Shown here: piece after piece, positions 21,700-32,498 of the stretch
Layout: every line of letters starts with the position of its first letter
Numbering within the stretch: the stretch's first letter is position 1
From: Poa pratensis
Lineage: Eukaryota > Streptophyta > Magnoliopsida > Poales > Poaceae
Assembly (NCBI GenBank): GCA_947311845.1
Contig: CAMZMU010000035.1
Coordinates: 1,445,761-1,509,760 of the forward strand
Direction: 5' to 3'
Length of the DNA: 64,000 nucleotides
Made by a program: the position numbers and the translations under genes
Notes under the pieces: generated by a model
Databases searched by the model: none
Told to the model about the DNA's origin: nothing
The model's input: the letters and a program-made list of their open reading frames with translations, nothing else

Positions 21700-24560
21700 A
21701 TGATATATTTCCGCCCCGAAAAAACAGAGTACGTGAACTTCTCTCGGCACATACCTGTACTTTTCGGTTGATTCATTTGTACTGTGCCGATGATAGTTTT
21801 CGTGATCAGTGTTCACTACAACAATGATAACTTTCTGATACGGTGTCCGTTTTAGCTCTATGACCACTCAAAATACTTGGACTGAAAAGACACATCTATT
21901 AAATTTACCGGTAGAACCGGTAACGAAAATCTCAAAAAAGATTTCTAAGTGGGTTTTTTTTGCGGTTAAAGTTCGGTCAAACCTTGTTCATACCACACTT
22001 GTACTTCTCAAAAGTGAGTTATGTACTTCTCGGGTTATCTATGTGTACTTCTAGGCTTTATATTTACCGTTTCGTTAAACTTTCTGGTGGGATGTGAAAT
22101 TCACAAACAAAATACTTGTACTTTCCTAGAAACATACATGAACTTCTCTGTTGATTCGCTTGTACTGCCGATTGTTTCAACCATGTACTACCTTGTTTTG
22201 TGTCGTCGTTTTGTTTTTCTAGAACAATATAACGGGCTCGGCTGAGTCGTCATCGATGCGAAGGTAATAACAAGAAGTTCTATATATTATTATTTTTAAT
22301 ATAATATTATGTTCTGTACATGTACTTCATGTGCTTAAAGTTTGTACTGTCTACGTTGGCAATACTGTACTGCCTTTTGTTTTGTGAGTCTAACTTGTGA
22401 TTATTTTTTTGTGACTCCTGTTGGTTTTGTGCATCGCCCATATGTGAAGGTAACTAATTCACATGTTTTAATTTTCACCAATTAATGGGAGAAATGTCTA
22501 ACTCATGGTGCGTTAGCGATGACGTTAGGGTTTGGAGGCTTCATCACCCGTCAACGCTACCGCGTTGACGGCGACGAAGCCTCCAAACCCTAACGCCACC
22601 GAGGCTGAGTCCGCCCGTACGCCGCGGAAGCGGCGACGGGCGACGAAGCCGAGCCGTTGGATCAACAAAATCCTGTAATGTGTATTCATTGTGACTTATG
22701 GTTGGGGGTGAGGGTGTAGTAACTAGTAAAACCAACTTATATATCTTACATAGGAGAGATTTAAATCTAATTATTTTATAGAATTGGGAAATTTCGCGCC
22801 AACAACTTAGGATGCAATAACAGCATGCAGGCCGGCCGAGACACAAGTCTAAATTCATACATGTACATCTGGTGCTAAACGGTGAATTTCAGACTTAGAA
22901 ATAGTGTACTGCCTGGATGATGAGCCCCGATGGTAAATTTTAGCACTTCAGACATAGAACAAGTGGAGAGGCTGCGGCAGAAAACCAGTCTACAATTTAT
23001 GTATTGTGCACTGCTTCGATCATGCTTTTGCAGTTCCGTACATTCTTTTTATTCGTACTTGCACTTTCTCTTAGAATACGTATGTACTGCCTCACTAACT
23101 GTACTTTGTTAAATATCCAAACAAACATTGGCGCATCATTTCTACAGCCAGATAAAATATATGTACTATTATGTGAAATTCCCTAACAAAATACCTGCAC
23201 TTCACTGGAAGCATACTTGAACTTCTTAGTTGATGCGTGTGTATTGTCGACGGGGTATTTTCGCGATTAGTGCTCAGTAATTCAACGATGATAGAGCTTT
23301 TAAATATTTTCCTTGCAAATGAAGATCATTTCGCGATTAGTGCTTAATAATTCAGTAATTTAGCAAAATATAAATATAAAGAGTTACATTTAGTCTTCAC
23401 TAAAACAAGATCATTTTGTATATGTACTTCCCGATAGTGAAGTATGTACTTCCCAATATGCCGAATTGCGAGTATTATTTATTAAAACATGTTCATACCA
23501 CACTTGTATTTTTCGGAAGTAAGTTTTGTACTTCCCAAATTACTTATGTGTACTTCTATCGGAATATTTACTGTTGAGCTAAACCTCCCAGTGGTATGTG
23601 AAATTTCCTAACAAAATACCTTGACTTCCCTTGATAACGTACTTGAAGTTCTTAGTTTATGAGTGTGTACTGTCGACAGTGTATTTTCACGATCAGTGTT
23701 CAGTAGTTCAGCTATACGGTGCCCGTTTCAGGTGTATGATCACTCGAAATGTTCTGTCACAGAAGACACATCTATTAAAAAAATAACGAGGAAAGAGCTT
23801 TTATATATTAGTGGTAGATAATGTTTTACAGTCGATCACTACAAAAGTGAAATCTGGATTAAGCAAATTCAGTTCTCATGTTCATAGTGCAAAAGTGAAA
23901 TCTAGATTACAGATCATGCTTTTATATATTTGTGTCAAAGATCCTAAATGAAGCAAAAGATTCAAGAAAAAAAATACTCCAGCCATTACACTGCAAAAGT
24001 GAAATCTGGATTAAGCAAATTTAGTTCTCATGGTCATAGTGCCAACTCTCAGGTAGAAAGTACAACTTAGGAGCTGAGTCACATGTAGAAAATAAAAAGT
24101 GTCCAACTCCTTTTTTTTTTGTTTACTTCCCCCGACGGTAATACATGTATTTCACCAAGCTAAACTCTAGTTCCTGGAGAGAGCAACACCAGGTCAATGT
24201 ATTCAGTCCAGCCTAACAGTCGTTGTCCACTTCCTTGTGCAAGCTGCACGCACATTCTGAATGTCCGAACTTCTGAAGCAGTTAACAGCAACAACTTTGC
24301 GTTGGCAAGAACAGAGATGTGCCGGGGACGACGGATGGGCGGAGCACCCATACTGCATACTAACAGCTTCAGAAAACAAAAAAGAACCTGTACTTCAACA
24401 AACAATGTGGTCGTACTGCCGAAGATGATACAGTTGTACTTCCTCTTGTTTTCTTTTTCAAATTATTCAGAACAGATTGGAGCGGCAGCAAAGAATTAAA
24501 GATACATGAAAAATCCCAGACTGTACTTCCAGTAAATGAACTAGTACTGCCCATGTTCAG
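21700..24560. repeat. Dense GTACTTC / GTACTGCC motif array
   Basis: More than 20 copies of TGTACTTC(C/T) or TGTACTGCC in AT-rich sequence (for example near 22000, 22024, 22322, 23424, 23447, 23530, 24390, 24525), mixed with a few GAACTTCT copies. It mirrors the GAACTTC array at 12.0-15.3 kb. Also contains two similar ~300-base stretches (about 22080-22200 and 23575-23720). Possibly subterminal repeats of one large DNA transposon; inference. Confidence 0.5.
22523..22595. repeat. Perfect hairpin, 20-base outer stem
   Basis: CGTTAGGGTTTGGAGGCTTC (22523-22542) is exactly complementary to GAAGCCTCCAAACCCTAACG (22576-22595). Inside it, GTCAACG (22550-22556) pairs with CGTTGAC (22563-22569). A 73-nt two-tier stem-loop in a small GC-rich island. 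Could be a short inverted duplication or a small-RNA precursor; no mature sequence recognised. Confidence 0.75.
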
Positions 24561-25396
24561 TAGAGAGAAACAGAGATGGAGAGAGCAAATCGTGACACAA
24601 GCAAACACTCCGTAGTAGTGTGCTGCCTGCGAGAGACAGAAGTGGGCGAGAGACAGAAGTATACGGACGGGAAACCATCCAGGGGAAGAACCAGGGCTAC
24701 CGGCCCTCTGCCTCTGTCCAGCCGGTGCGGTGAGGATAGCCGTCGAAGCAGGAGTGTGGGAGGCCGCGGGTGGGAGCCTGGGGGCAGTGCTGAGGGCGGG
24801 GAAGTGACGATGAACTGCAGCGACGGCGCCATTGCTAGTGCCGGGGAGGGAGCAGAGGATGTGGATCCCTGGGCGCCACGGGGCCTGGACGGAGGTGAGG
24901 GCCTGGCCGGCGACGGGGACCTGTACCTGGCGGCGGTATACTGGCCGGGGACAGGGAACTGGCCGGCGGCGGCGCATCAGCCTGGTTAACCGGGGCGCAG
25001 GAGCTGGGGCGGCGCGGGCGACTTGTGGTTCGGCGGCGCCGGATTCGGTGGCTGTGGGGACCCACGGCGGCGGCGCTGCGAGCTCTTCCTGCAGACCCCA
25101 GGCCAGCGGCAGGGCCGCGCAGCGGCGGGAATCCTTGCAGGGAAGAAGGTGCGTGGATGCACGGAAATTGAACGGGACAGGGCGGTGCGAGCTCCCTCGC
25201 GCCGGCCTGCCGCCGTCGCTCGCTCGCCCGCCCGCCGGAGTAGAAGGTGGCTAGGGTGGGTCGGTGCCGTGGGCGGACATCGCTCCCTCGCGCCGGCGGC
25301 CGCCGTCGCTCGCTCGCTCGGCCCGCGGGCAAAAAGAAGGTCACTTTTGTTAGGCTTGGTCAGTCGGGTGTACAATATACCTGACCTATATATATA
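24561..25396. other. GC-rich block next to Helitron 5' end
   Basis: GC-rich sequence with long overlapping frames on both strands (up to 202 codons), typical of compositional bias. It contains a local repeat of CTCGCGCCGGC...CGCCGTCGCTCGCTCG at about 25195 and 25289. No family recognised. Confidence 0.4.
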
Positions 25397-26156
25397 TCTC
25401 TACTATATATATGACTATGTTTGATGGTTGGTACGTTTTTTCAATTTCCGATTTATCCTCTGGAGTTGAAACAAATTACCCACCTATGCCATCCATAAGT
25501 AAAAAAAACTGTTCGGTTCGATAGAAAAAATAAAAAGATTATCTGCCTTCTTCCTCCGGTGCCACGTCTACTGCACCGCTGGTGAGATTTGAGCCCCGCC
25601 CGTTCCTCCTGTCCGTGGACCTTCTCGGGGAAGGGATTCCCTCACGGAGGAGCGTCAGAGGACGACGGCCGGCCGGGGCAGCGCGTGCCCGGAATCGAGC
25701 TCGACGCCAGGACGGCCATCCGGGGCAGCACGCGCTCTGGCTCTGAGCACCTGCGCGAGGCAGTCGGCCATGGGCGGCTCGGACGCGGCGACGACACCAG
25801 TTGAAGAGGAAGAAGCGGGCGAGCATGAGCACCTGCGCGAGGCGGTCTGGCCTTGGGCGGCTCGGCCCATTGAATCTCACGTGCGTGTATAATTCGGCCG
25901 AGCGCTCGATCTGGTATGTCCCATAGCCATTATCAGGGAGCTAGCTCTGCTGATCCAATTTGCTCTGCTTTTATTCTTCTCTTGCGATCCAACCAATTAA
26001 TTCTTCAGCTTGTAGTTAGCTAGCTGGTGGTCAATTTGACCAAATTATACACGCACGCGAGATTCAATCAAGAGATAGCCACACTCAATCATTGATTTAA
26101 ACCATTGATCGGTCGTCGTCGATGTGGAGCAAAGAAGAGAGTCCAGCGCCGGGTCC

Positions 26157-26463
26157 TTTGGAGAGGGCAGCCAGCTCGCCGGAGGAGCACGGCCTCGGCG
26201 CGTTGACCGCCGCTGGACTGTCGCCGAGCACCTGCCGGAGACGCGAGCACGACCACGAGAAGACTAGGCCCGTGTCCCTCAGGTCCACCTCCACTGCGCC
26301 GCCCTCCTCTGCGAACGCCACCTCCACTGCGCCGCCCTCCTCTGAGAAGACTAGGCCCGTGTCCCTCCGGGAGGAGGTGGAGGGTGGAGTGCGTGTAGAG
26401 GTCGATGGCGGCGGCGACGGCCACGGAGCCGTGGATGACGGCGTGCTCGCCGGCGAGGATGGA
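26157..26463 (-). pseudogene. Mevalonate kinase N-terminal fragment, copy A
   Basis: Minus-strand translation gives SILAGEHAVIHGSVAVAAAI and then DLYTHSTLHLLPEG. This is the N-terminal GHMP-kinase strand and loop typical of plant mevalonate kinase (the family phrase K-x-ILAGEHAVVHGS). A second frame further along reads VEVDLRDTGLVFSWSCSRL then RQVLG, also mevalonate kinase-like. The two are separated by an internal 87-base duplication (GAGAAGACTAGGCCCG at 26257 and 26344) and a frame change. Mevalonate kinase phosphorylates mevalonate in cytosolic isoprenoid synthesis; this fragment lacks the start, the kinase ATP-binding core and everything C-terminal, so it is non-functional. Confidence 0.75.
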
Positions 26464-26519
26464 GGCAGGAGGCGAGCGGGCCGGTGGCGGCCGATCCCAA
26501 GATTTTTTTGTTTTATGTT

Positions 26520-27115
26520 TGTGCCACGTCAGCGCCACGTCATACTTAGAAAATGTCAAAATTGACTCAAAACCACCTCAAATCGAGCAAAACCACTACT
26601 AGGGTGTGATTTGTCCGGTATTGCAAACTTCAGGGTACAAATTATCCGGTTTTGGAGTTCAGAATGAATTGTCTCCAAATTATGAGATTTCAGGGTGAAA
26701 TGTATACTTCTTCCAGATAATTACTACTATGCAAGAAGCTAACGGAATGGGCAAATTTCACATTATGGGCCCGTTCGTTTATAGCCCGTCCATGGACGAC
26801 GGGAGGCCCTACGCCACGGCACCTCCACGGAGAAGAGGCCTGGCGGCGCTCCGGCGAGCTCTGACGAGCAATCCCGACGACAACTTTCAAGATTTTTCTT
26901 TTTTTGTTGTGCCACGTGAGCGCCACGTCATACCAAGAAATGTCAAAATTGACTCAAACCGCCTCAAATCGAGCAAAACCACTACCAGGGTGTGATTTGT
27001 TCGGTATTGCAAACTTCAGGGTTCAAATTATCCGGTTTTGTAGTTAAGGGTGAATTGTCTCCAAATCATAAGATTTCGGGGTGAAAAGTATACATTTCCC
27101 TAATTATCTACCTAC
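26520..27115. repeat. Paired ~190-base repeats (GTGATTTGTCCGG type), first unit
   Basis: Two similar direct copies (about 26523-26715 and 26910-27110) share GCGCCACGTCATAC, CAAATCGAGCAAAACCAC and GGTGTGATTTGT. The same pair recurs at 28659-29250 in the second tandem unit. The phrases resemble terminal repeats of Mutator-like elements that I remember from grasses; tentative. Confidence 0.5.
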
Positions 27116-27670
27116 CTTGTGGGGCCTTGAAGAATGGACCCGTTAACATCGCTAGGAAAGGCCAAAAAAAAAGTGCTGGAGCAGAAGTGCAGAACCATAT
27201 TGTTGCTGTCAAAACACAAACATAACATGATACAGTCATACAGAAGCTTGGAAGAAACCTGCTCAAGATTGACGCAAATTTGATCTGGATGGTAGCTTTA
27301 CATGGGAGCTGAATATGGTGCCCGGGCTGCACGGGGATTTCAATTAAACAAAATATTACGTCGGTTTATGAGGATGCAGAAGAAAATGGAGGAAGATTTG
27401 TTGCACTCTTTTTTTCACCACTTACCCTCTCCACCAATACCACATCAACGTTTATAGAATTTTCATGGAATTCATCGACAAATGTCCAGGTGTTGTTAGT
27501 GTTATAGTTCTTGCCCGTAGCAACGCACGGACATTTTGCTAGTATATATAATATTCTTAGCTGCCGTGATGGTACGTTTGGCGGTACGTCGTTTGGGTGG
27601 TACATTGTACATCCTCCGCAAGGCGAAAGCGATCGCTGAGAAAAACTGTCCGGCTCACGCACGATTAAAC

Positions 27671-27763
27671 CTGCGCAGACACGTACAGCGCGGAGCGGAA
27701 GAGGGCGATGTGGCCGGCGGTGGCGAGGACGAGCGTGACGGCCGGGTTGATGTGTTCCTGATC
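27671..27763 (-). pseudogene. Aquaporin fragment with NPA motif, copy A
   Basis: Minus strand reads DQEHINPAVTLVLATAG and HIALFRSALYVSAQ, ending at CAG before GTTTAA. HINPAVT is the first NPA box of the major intrinsic protein (aquaporin) family, and the HI-LFRSALY-AQ continuation with a splice donor after AQ resembles tonoplast intrinsic proteins (TIP4-like). Aquaporins form membrane water channels; only about 30 residues survive. Upstream, the frame is joined to unrelated Arg-rich sequence. It lies just outside the Helitron 3' end. Confidence 0.6.
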
Positions 27764-28292
27764 TCGCCGGCCACCTCGTCGGCGGCCGCGGCGTTGTGCA
27801 GCACGGCGCCCAGCTGCTGCACCATCGTCGGCCACCTCGTCAGGGACCCTGATTGACGCCCTGATGGGCGGCTCGGACGCGGCGACGACACCAGTTGAAG
27901 AGGAAGAAGCGGGCGAGCATGAGCACCTGCGCGAGGCGGTCTGGCCTTGGGCGGCTCGGCCCATTGAATCTCACGTGCGTGTATAATTCGGCCGAGCGCT
28001 CGATCTGGTATGTCCCATAGCCATTATCAGGGAGCTAGCTCTGCTGATCCAATTTGCTCTGCTTTTATTCTTCTCCCCCTTCTCCTAGCTAGCAACTGGG
28101 CGAGCTAGCTCTGTTGCTTGCGATCCAACCAATTAATTCTTCAGCTTGTAGTTAGCTAGCTGGTGGTCAATTTGACCAAATTATACACGCACGCGAGATT
28201 CAATCAAGAGATAGCCACACTCAATCATTGATTTAAACCATTGATCGGTCGTCGTCGATGTGGAGCAAAGAAGAGAGTCCAGCGCCGGGTCC

Positions 28293-28599
28293 TTTGGAGA
28301 GGGCAGCCAGCTCGCCGGAGGAGCACGGCCTCGGCGCGTTGACCGCCGCTGGACTGTCGCCGAGCACCTGCCGGAGACGCGAGCACGACCACGAGAAGAC
28401 TAGGCCCGTGTCCCTCAGGTCCACCTCCACTGCGCCGCCCTCCTCTGCGAACGCCACCTCCACTGCGCCGCCCTCCTCTGAGAAGACTAGGCCCGTGTCC
28501 CTCCGGGAGGAGGTGGAGGGTGGAGTGCGTGTAGAGGTCGATGGCGGCGGCGACGGCCACGGAGCCGTGGATGACGGCGTGCTCGCCGGCGAGGATGGA
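28293..28599 (-). pseudogene. Mevalonate kinase N-terminal fragment, copy B
   Basis: Identical in content to the copy at 26157-26463, shifted by 2136 bases by the tandem duplication, including the same internal 87-base duplication and frame change. Both lesions therefore predate the tandem duplication. Confidence 0.75.
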
Positions 28600-29675
28600 G
28601 GCAGGAGGCGAGCGGGCCGGTGGCGGCCGATCCCAAGATTTTTTTGTTTTATGTTTGTGCCACGTCAGCGCCACGTCATACTTAGAAAATGTCAAAATTG
28701 ACTCAAAACCACCTCAAATCGAGCAAAACCACTACTAGGGTGTGATTTGTCCGGTATTGCAAACTTCAGGGTACAAATTATCCGGTTTTGGAGTTCAGAA
28801 TGAATTGTCTCCAAATTATGAGATTTCAGGGTGAAATGTATACTTCTTCCAGATAATTACTACTATGCAAGAAGCTAACGGAATGGGCAAATTTCACATT
28901 ATGGGCCCGTTCGTTTATAGCCCGTCCATGGACGACGGGAGGCCCTACGCCACGGCACCTCCACGGAGAAGAGGCCTGGCGGCGCTCCGGCGAGCTCTGA
29001 CGAGCAATCCCGACGACAACTTTCAAGATTTTTCTTTTTTTGTTGTGCCACGTGAGCGCCACGTCATACCAAGAAAATGTCAAAATTGACTCAAACCGCC
29101 TCAAATCGAGCAAAACCACTACCAGGGTGTGATTTGTCCGGTATTGCAAATTTTAGGGTTCAAATTATCCGGTTTTGTAGTTAAGGGTGAATTGTCTCCA
29201 AATCATAAGATTTCGGGGTGAAAAGTATACATTTCCCTAATTATCTACCTACCTTGCGGGGCCTTGAAGAATGGACCCGTTAACATCGCTAGGAAAGGTC
29301 AAAAAGAAAGTGCTGGAGCAGAAGTGCAGAACCATATTGTTGCTGTCAAAACACAAACATAACATGATACAGTCATACAGAAGCTTGGAAGAAACCTGCT
29401 CAAGATTGACGCAAATTTGATCTGGATGGTAGCTTTACATGGGAGCTGAATATGGTGCCCGGGCTGCACGGGGATTTCAATTAAACAAAATATTACGTCG
29501 GTTTACGAGGATGCAGAAGAAAATGGAGGAAGATTCGTTGCACTCTTTTTTTCACCACTTACCCTCTCCACCAATACCACATCAACGTTTATAGAATTTT
29601 CATGGAATTCGTCGACAAATGTCCAGGTGTTGTCAGTGTTATAGTTCTTGCCCGTAGCAACGCACGGGCATTTTG

Positions 29676-29679
29676 CTAG
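29676..29679 (+). mobile_element. Helitron 3' terminus in the duplicated unit
   Basis: TTTTGCTAG followed by T, preceded by a perfect stem CCCGT (29651-29655) and ACGGG (29664-29668). Orphan 3' end: the matching 5' end exists only at 25397. Confidence 0.7.
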
Positions 29680-29807
29680 TATATATAATATTCTTAGCTG
29701 CCGTGATGGTACGTTTGGCGGTACGTCGTTTGGGTGGTACATTGTACGTCCTCCGCGAGGCGAAAGCGATCGCTGAGAAAAACTGTCCGGCTCACGCACG
29801 ATTAAAC

Positions 29808-29899
29808 CTGCGCAGACACGTACAGCGCGGAGCGGAAGAGGGCGATGTGGCCGGCGGTGGCGAGGACGAGCGTGACGGCCGGTTGATGTGTTCCCGATC
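29808..29899 (-). pseudogene. Aquaporin fragment with NPA motif, copy B
   Basis: Second copy of the NPA-containing fragment. It has lost one G near 29881 relative to copy A, so the NPA box is out of frame with the following residues. It continues rightward into the coiled-coil fragment at 30002-30336. Confidence 0.55.
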
Positions 29900-30001
29900 T
29901 CGCCGGCCACCTCGTCGGCGGCCGCGGCGTTGTGCAGCACGGCGCCCAGCTGCTGCACCATCGTCGGCCACCTCGTCAGGGACCCTGATTGACGCCCTGA
30001 T

Positions 30002-30336
30002 CCTCTGCTCCGCCGCGACGATGTCGGCTTCGTCAGCGCCTTCTCCTTCCTTGTTGCCTCGGTCTCCTCATCCAGCCGCCGCAGCGCTGCCTTCAGGTCG
30101 GAGAGGATCTTGTCGGCTGTCCGGTCGGCCGTGGAGCACGGCGTGTCGGACTTCTTCCCCTGCTCATCGAGCCGGCCGACCTCCTCGGAAATCTGCGCCG
30201 CCTCCGCGCGCACCACGGACGCAGTAGACTGGAGGCTCTCACTCCGCGGCTCCGCCCACGCCATGTCCAGCTCGGCCTCTGCCCCTTCATGCGGCGCTGA
30301 GATGTTGTGCCCTTCGTGTATGTGTATGCTCGCCAT
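30002..30336 (-). pseudogene. Unrecognised coiled-coil gene fragment
   Basis: From ATG at 30336 the frame reads MASIHIHEGHNISAPHEG and continues with helical, charged sequence (ASVVRAEAAQISEEVGRLDE, then ILSDLKAALRRLDEETEAT), likely a coiled coil. It stays open past 30002 into the duplicated region. No family recognised; the heptad-like pattern is all that can be seen. It is probably the ancestral neighbour of the aquaporin fragment, either one chimeric captured sequence or two fragments joined. Confidence 0.4.
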
Positions 30337-31031
30337 GATTACCGAGCTGCCGCAGAGAGCCACGCTTCGAGGACGCTCGACCCACTCACGCGGCCCCTGG
30401 TCGTACCCTGCCGTAGCACCATGCTCTCAGCCATCTGCCTCGTGGGTCGTGGCCTCCTCCTCCTCCGTCTCCCTACTTTCTCCAAACTGCTAGCAATTGG
30501 GCTAATTAGTCCTACTTAATTTTTTCTAAGCTGGGCCAAATAAAGTGGGGCTCTGCATCTGGGCCGACTCTACCGACTTCGACACAACCTAGGATCCGTG
30601 TGCGAGCGTCTCTAGGAAACTTCAAGCCAAAACATTATATATGGGAGATCGACATATCAGCAAGAACTCTGTTTCAACACGGAAACTCAACTGCTTCGAC
30701 ACGGAGAAGAACTCTACTCCAATTCGCTATATAATGCTAAGCAGCGACGACTCCACCGCCGTGTTTTGCGACCTCGCCAATTAAGCAGTATACGAACTCC
30801 GACTCCAGTCCGCCGCTAGCTTGACGTTCTGCTAACCTCGAGAAACGCCGTCCGTCACGGCGTCACACTAGCGGAATCAGTCCAACTGGCTGCTCGGTGG
30901 TTTGTATCGACTGATTTCACCAGCATATAAAGAGGCCAGGTATATCTCTTTTCTAATAAATTGGTACTAAAAAATATATTGAAGTGATGATTTATATAGT
31001 TATTAAATGAAGGTACGTTCTATTCTCTCTA
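30337..31031. other. Stretch without recognised features
   Basis: GC-moderate sequence up to about 30850, then AT-rich. No gene model, no terminal repeats with target duplications. TCTCTTTTCTAATAAA at about 30946 could be a Helitron-type 5' end for the 3' end at 32086, but support is weak. Confidence 0.3.
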
Positions 31032-31152
31032 CTCCCTCCGTTCGGAATTAGATGTTTTTGATTTGTCTAAATTTAGGTGTATGTGTATTAAAACATGTCT
31101 ACATACATCCGAATTTAACAAATCCAAGATATTCTTTTCCGAAAAGAGGGAG
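31032..31152. mobile_element. Stowaway MITE
   Basis: Starts CTCCCTCCGTTCGGAATTA and ends AAAGAGGGAG, flanked by TA at 31030-31031 and 31153-31154. Typical 121-base Stowaway (Tc1/mariner-derived) element of Triticeae. Confidence 0.9.
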
Positions 31153-31596
31153 TACTTATATTGGTCCCATGGTATTTTAAATTGTTATACGGCCAAATTT
31201 TCTATTTCACCCCGGGGCAACCATTTTCGTGCAGATGTCAGAGGCAAAACAATATGCAGATAACTACAACGGTGTACCAGCTCACGCATACTCAACAATT
31301 TCTTGTACCAGTACCCTCACGTCATCTCATCTAACAAATCCTGGTGAAACTGTCAACGGTACCCTCCTACACCAGTGCATTCTAAGCATCACACCAATCT
31401 GAATATAGTTACGTTAATTATCGACTAGATAGATTCATGAAATTTTATAACATGTATTACTATTATAATAATATAGTTTTTTAAAGGTGAAAAACTTGAA
31501 CTTGCTTGCTCCCTTCCACTGCTTGAGGGAACACCAAACATATATGAACTCATTTTGACAACCTCGATTGATCATGAAGACGGCGCAATTGCAAAC

Positions 31597-31953
31597 ATGA
31601 GAAAATGCAGAAATCAAGCAAGACGGGAACGCGACAGAGCACGACGAAATAGCTTAACAGCCGAAAAAAGGGAGGACATGAATGCTCAAAGAAGAGTAGC
31701 CAGGCAAAAGAAAACAATAGATGAGAGAAATGCTCGCCAAAGGCAGGCAAGACGAAATGTATCAGTAAAGGAGAGACAAGAGATGAACGCCCGTAGAAGA
31801 GAACGTTGGAACAATATACCACCTGAGGAAAAGCAGACACTTCTATCTCAGCGCAATGCAAGACTCAAGGATAGGCGGAACACCCCTTGCGCTGAATCCA
31901 TCACAATGCCATGTCCGTACGGAGCTACTATGTCATCCTATTCTTGGAATTGA
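31597..31953 (+). pseudogene. Helitron-type Arg-rich N-terminal fragment
   Basis: The frame from ATG 31597 (open further upstream) gives about 118 residues of repeated Arg-rich helix: MRKCRNQARRERDRARR, MNAQRRVARQKK, RNARQRQARRNVS, MNARRRERWNNI, LLSQRNARLKDRR. The unit is about 22-24 residues, of the RxRxRYxxMTxExRxxxLxxRR type known upstream of the Rep/helicase domains in plant Helitron proteins. It ends at a TGA with no Rep or helicase motif following. A Helitron 3' terminus lies 130 bases downstream, which supports the assignment. Truncated. Confidence 0.55.
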
Positions 31954-32058
31954 ATTTTTTGCTTATTTCATGAATAGTTCACAAAAAGTTAGATATAACC
32001 ATAATGTGTAGGTCTGGCTAGAAAATAAATTTAGATACAAGTAACGATACAAAATAGT

Positions 32059-32085
32059 CCGTGACAACGCACGGGCATTAAACTA

Positions 32086-32086
<1 letters not shown>
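32059..32086 (+). mobile_element. Helitron 3' terminus
   Basis: Short stem CCGT (32059-32062) / ACGG (32071-32074), then GCATTAAACTAG followed by T. The 5' end was not identified; the Arg-rich fragment upstream is presumably part of the same element. Confidence 0.65.

Positions 32087-32116
<30 letters not shown>
32087..32116. repeat. TA microsatellite
   Basis: Pure TA dinucleotide run between the Helitron end and the next MITE. Confidence 0.9.
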
Positions 32117-32120
<4 letters not shown>

Positions 32121-32498
32121 ACTCCGACTCCTATTATATACTCCTGGGTGTACATACTCCCATACTCAATATACCTCACATATGAGGGTATTATACCTCT
32201 TTATAATTTTTTATATACCTCATTAATTATTCTAAGATACCTCAATTCAAATAGTATGAAAAAAAACTGTCACCATACTCCTCAAAAATTTTATACCCTT
32301 ATTACGTACAAAAAAGCAGTATATGTGCAAATAATATAAAATATATAGATTCAAATGAAAATTTTCATGTAACTCACTTTGGGGTATCTACTATTAAATA
32401 AGAAGTATATTAAAAATGATAAAGAGGTATATGATTCACCTATGTGGTATATTGAACGTGAGAGTACGTACGCCCAGGAGTACATAACCATTTTCCTA
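32117..32498. mobile_element. MITE related to the right arm of the fold-back element at 19928
   Basis: 382 bases starting TAGGACTCCGACTCCTAT and ending ATTTTCCTA, with inverted ends (TACTCCTGGGTGTACATACT against its complement near 32460-32480). It shares about 380 bases with 20195-20578. Flanked by TA. Confidence 0.7.

Larger units (their letters stand above)
25397..27542 (+). mobile_element. Non-autonomous Helitron with captured gene fragment
   Basis: The 5' end TCTCTACTATATATATGACT follows an A and the 3' end is TTTTGCTAG followed by T, as expected for insertion between A and T. A short stem (CCCGT ... ACGGA, one mismatch) precedes CTAG by about ten bases; in the duplicate at 29651-29668 the stem is perfect. 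The 5' start is closely similar to that of the Helitron at 39406 (TCTAACTATATG). It has no Rep/helicase coding but holds a mevalonate kinase fragment, the usual gene-capture behaviour of plant Helitrons. Confidence 0.7.
25771..27864. repeat. 2.1-kb tandem duplication, first unit
   Basis: Begins TGGGCGGCTCGGACG and ends GATTGACGCCCTGA. The same sequence follows immediately at 27865 and is nearly identical apart from a 42-base block absent here (present at about 28076-28117) and scattered substitutions. It spans most of the Helitron and the adjacent aquaporin-like fragment, so the duplication happened after the Helitron insertion. Confidence 0.85.
27865..30001. repeat. 2.1-kb tandem duplication, second unit
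   Basis: Second copy of 25771-27864. It lacks the Helitron 5' end, keeps the 3' end (CTAG at 29676-29679), and beyond its last bases runs into unique sequence at 30002, so the right border is the ancestral arrangement. Confidence 0.85.

Noticed and set aside
24369..25424. Overlapping frames up to 202 codons on both strands
   Set aside because: Same reason: GC-rich, repetitive Arg/Ala/Pro translations without recognised motifs.
26122..26565. 147-codon plus-strand frame, duplicated at 28258
   Set aside because: Exact complement of the mevalonate kinase-like fragment; its duplication only reflects the 2.1-kb repeat.
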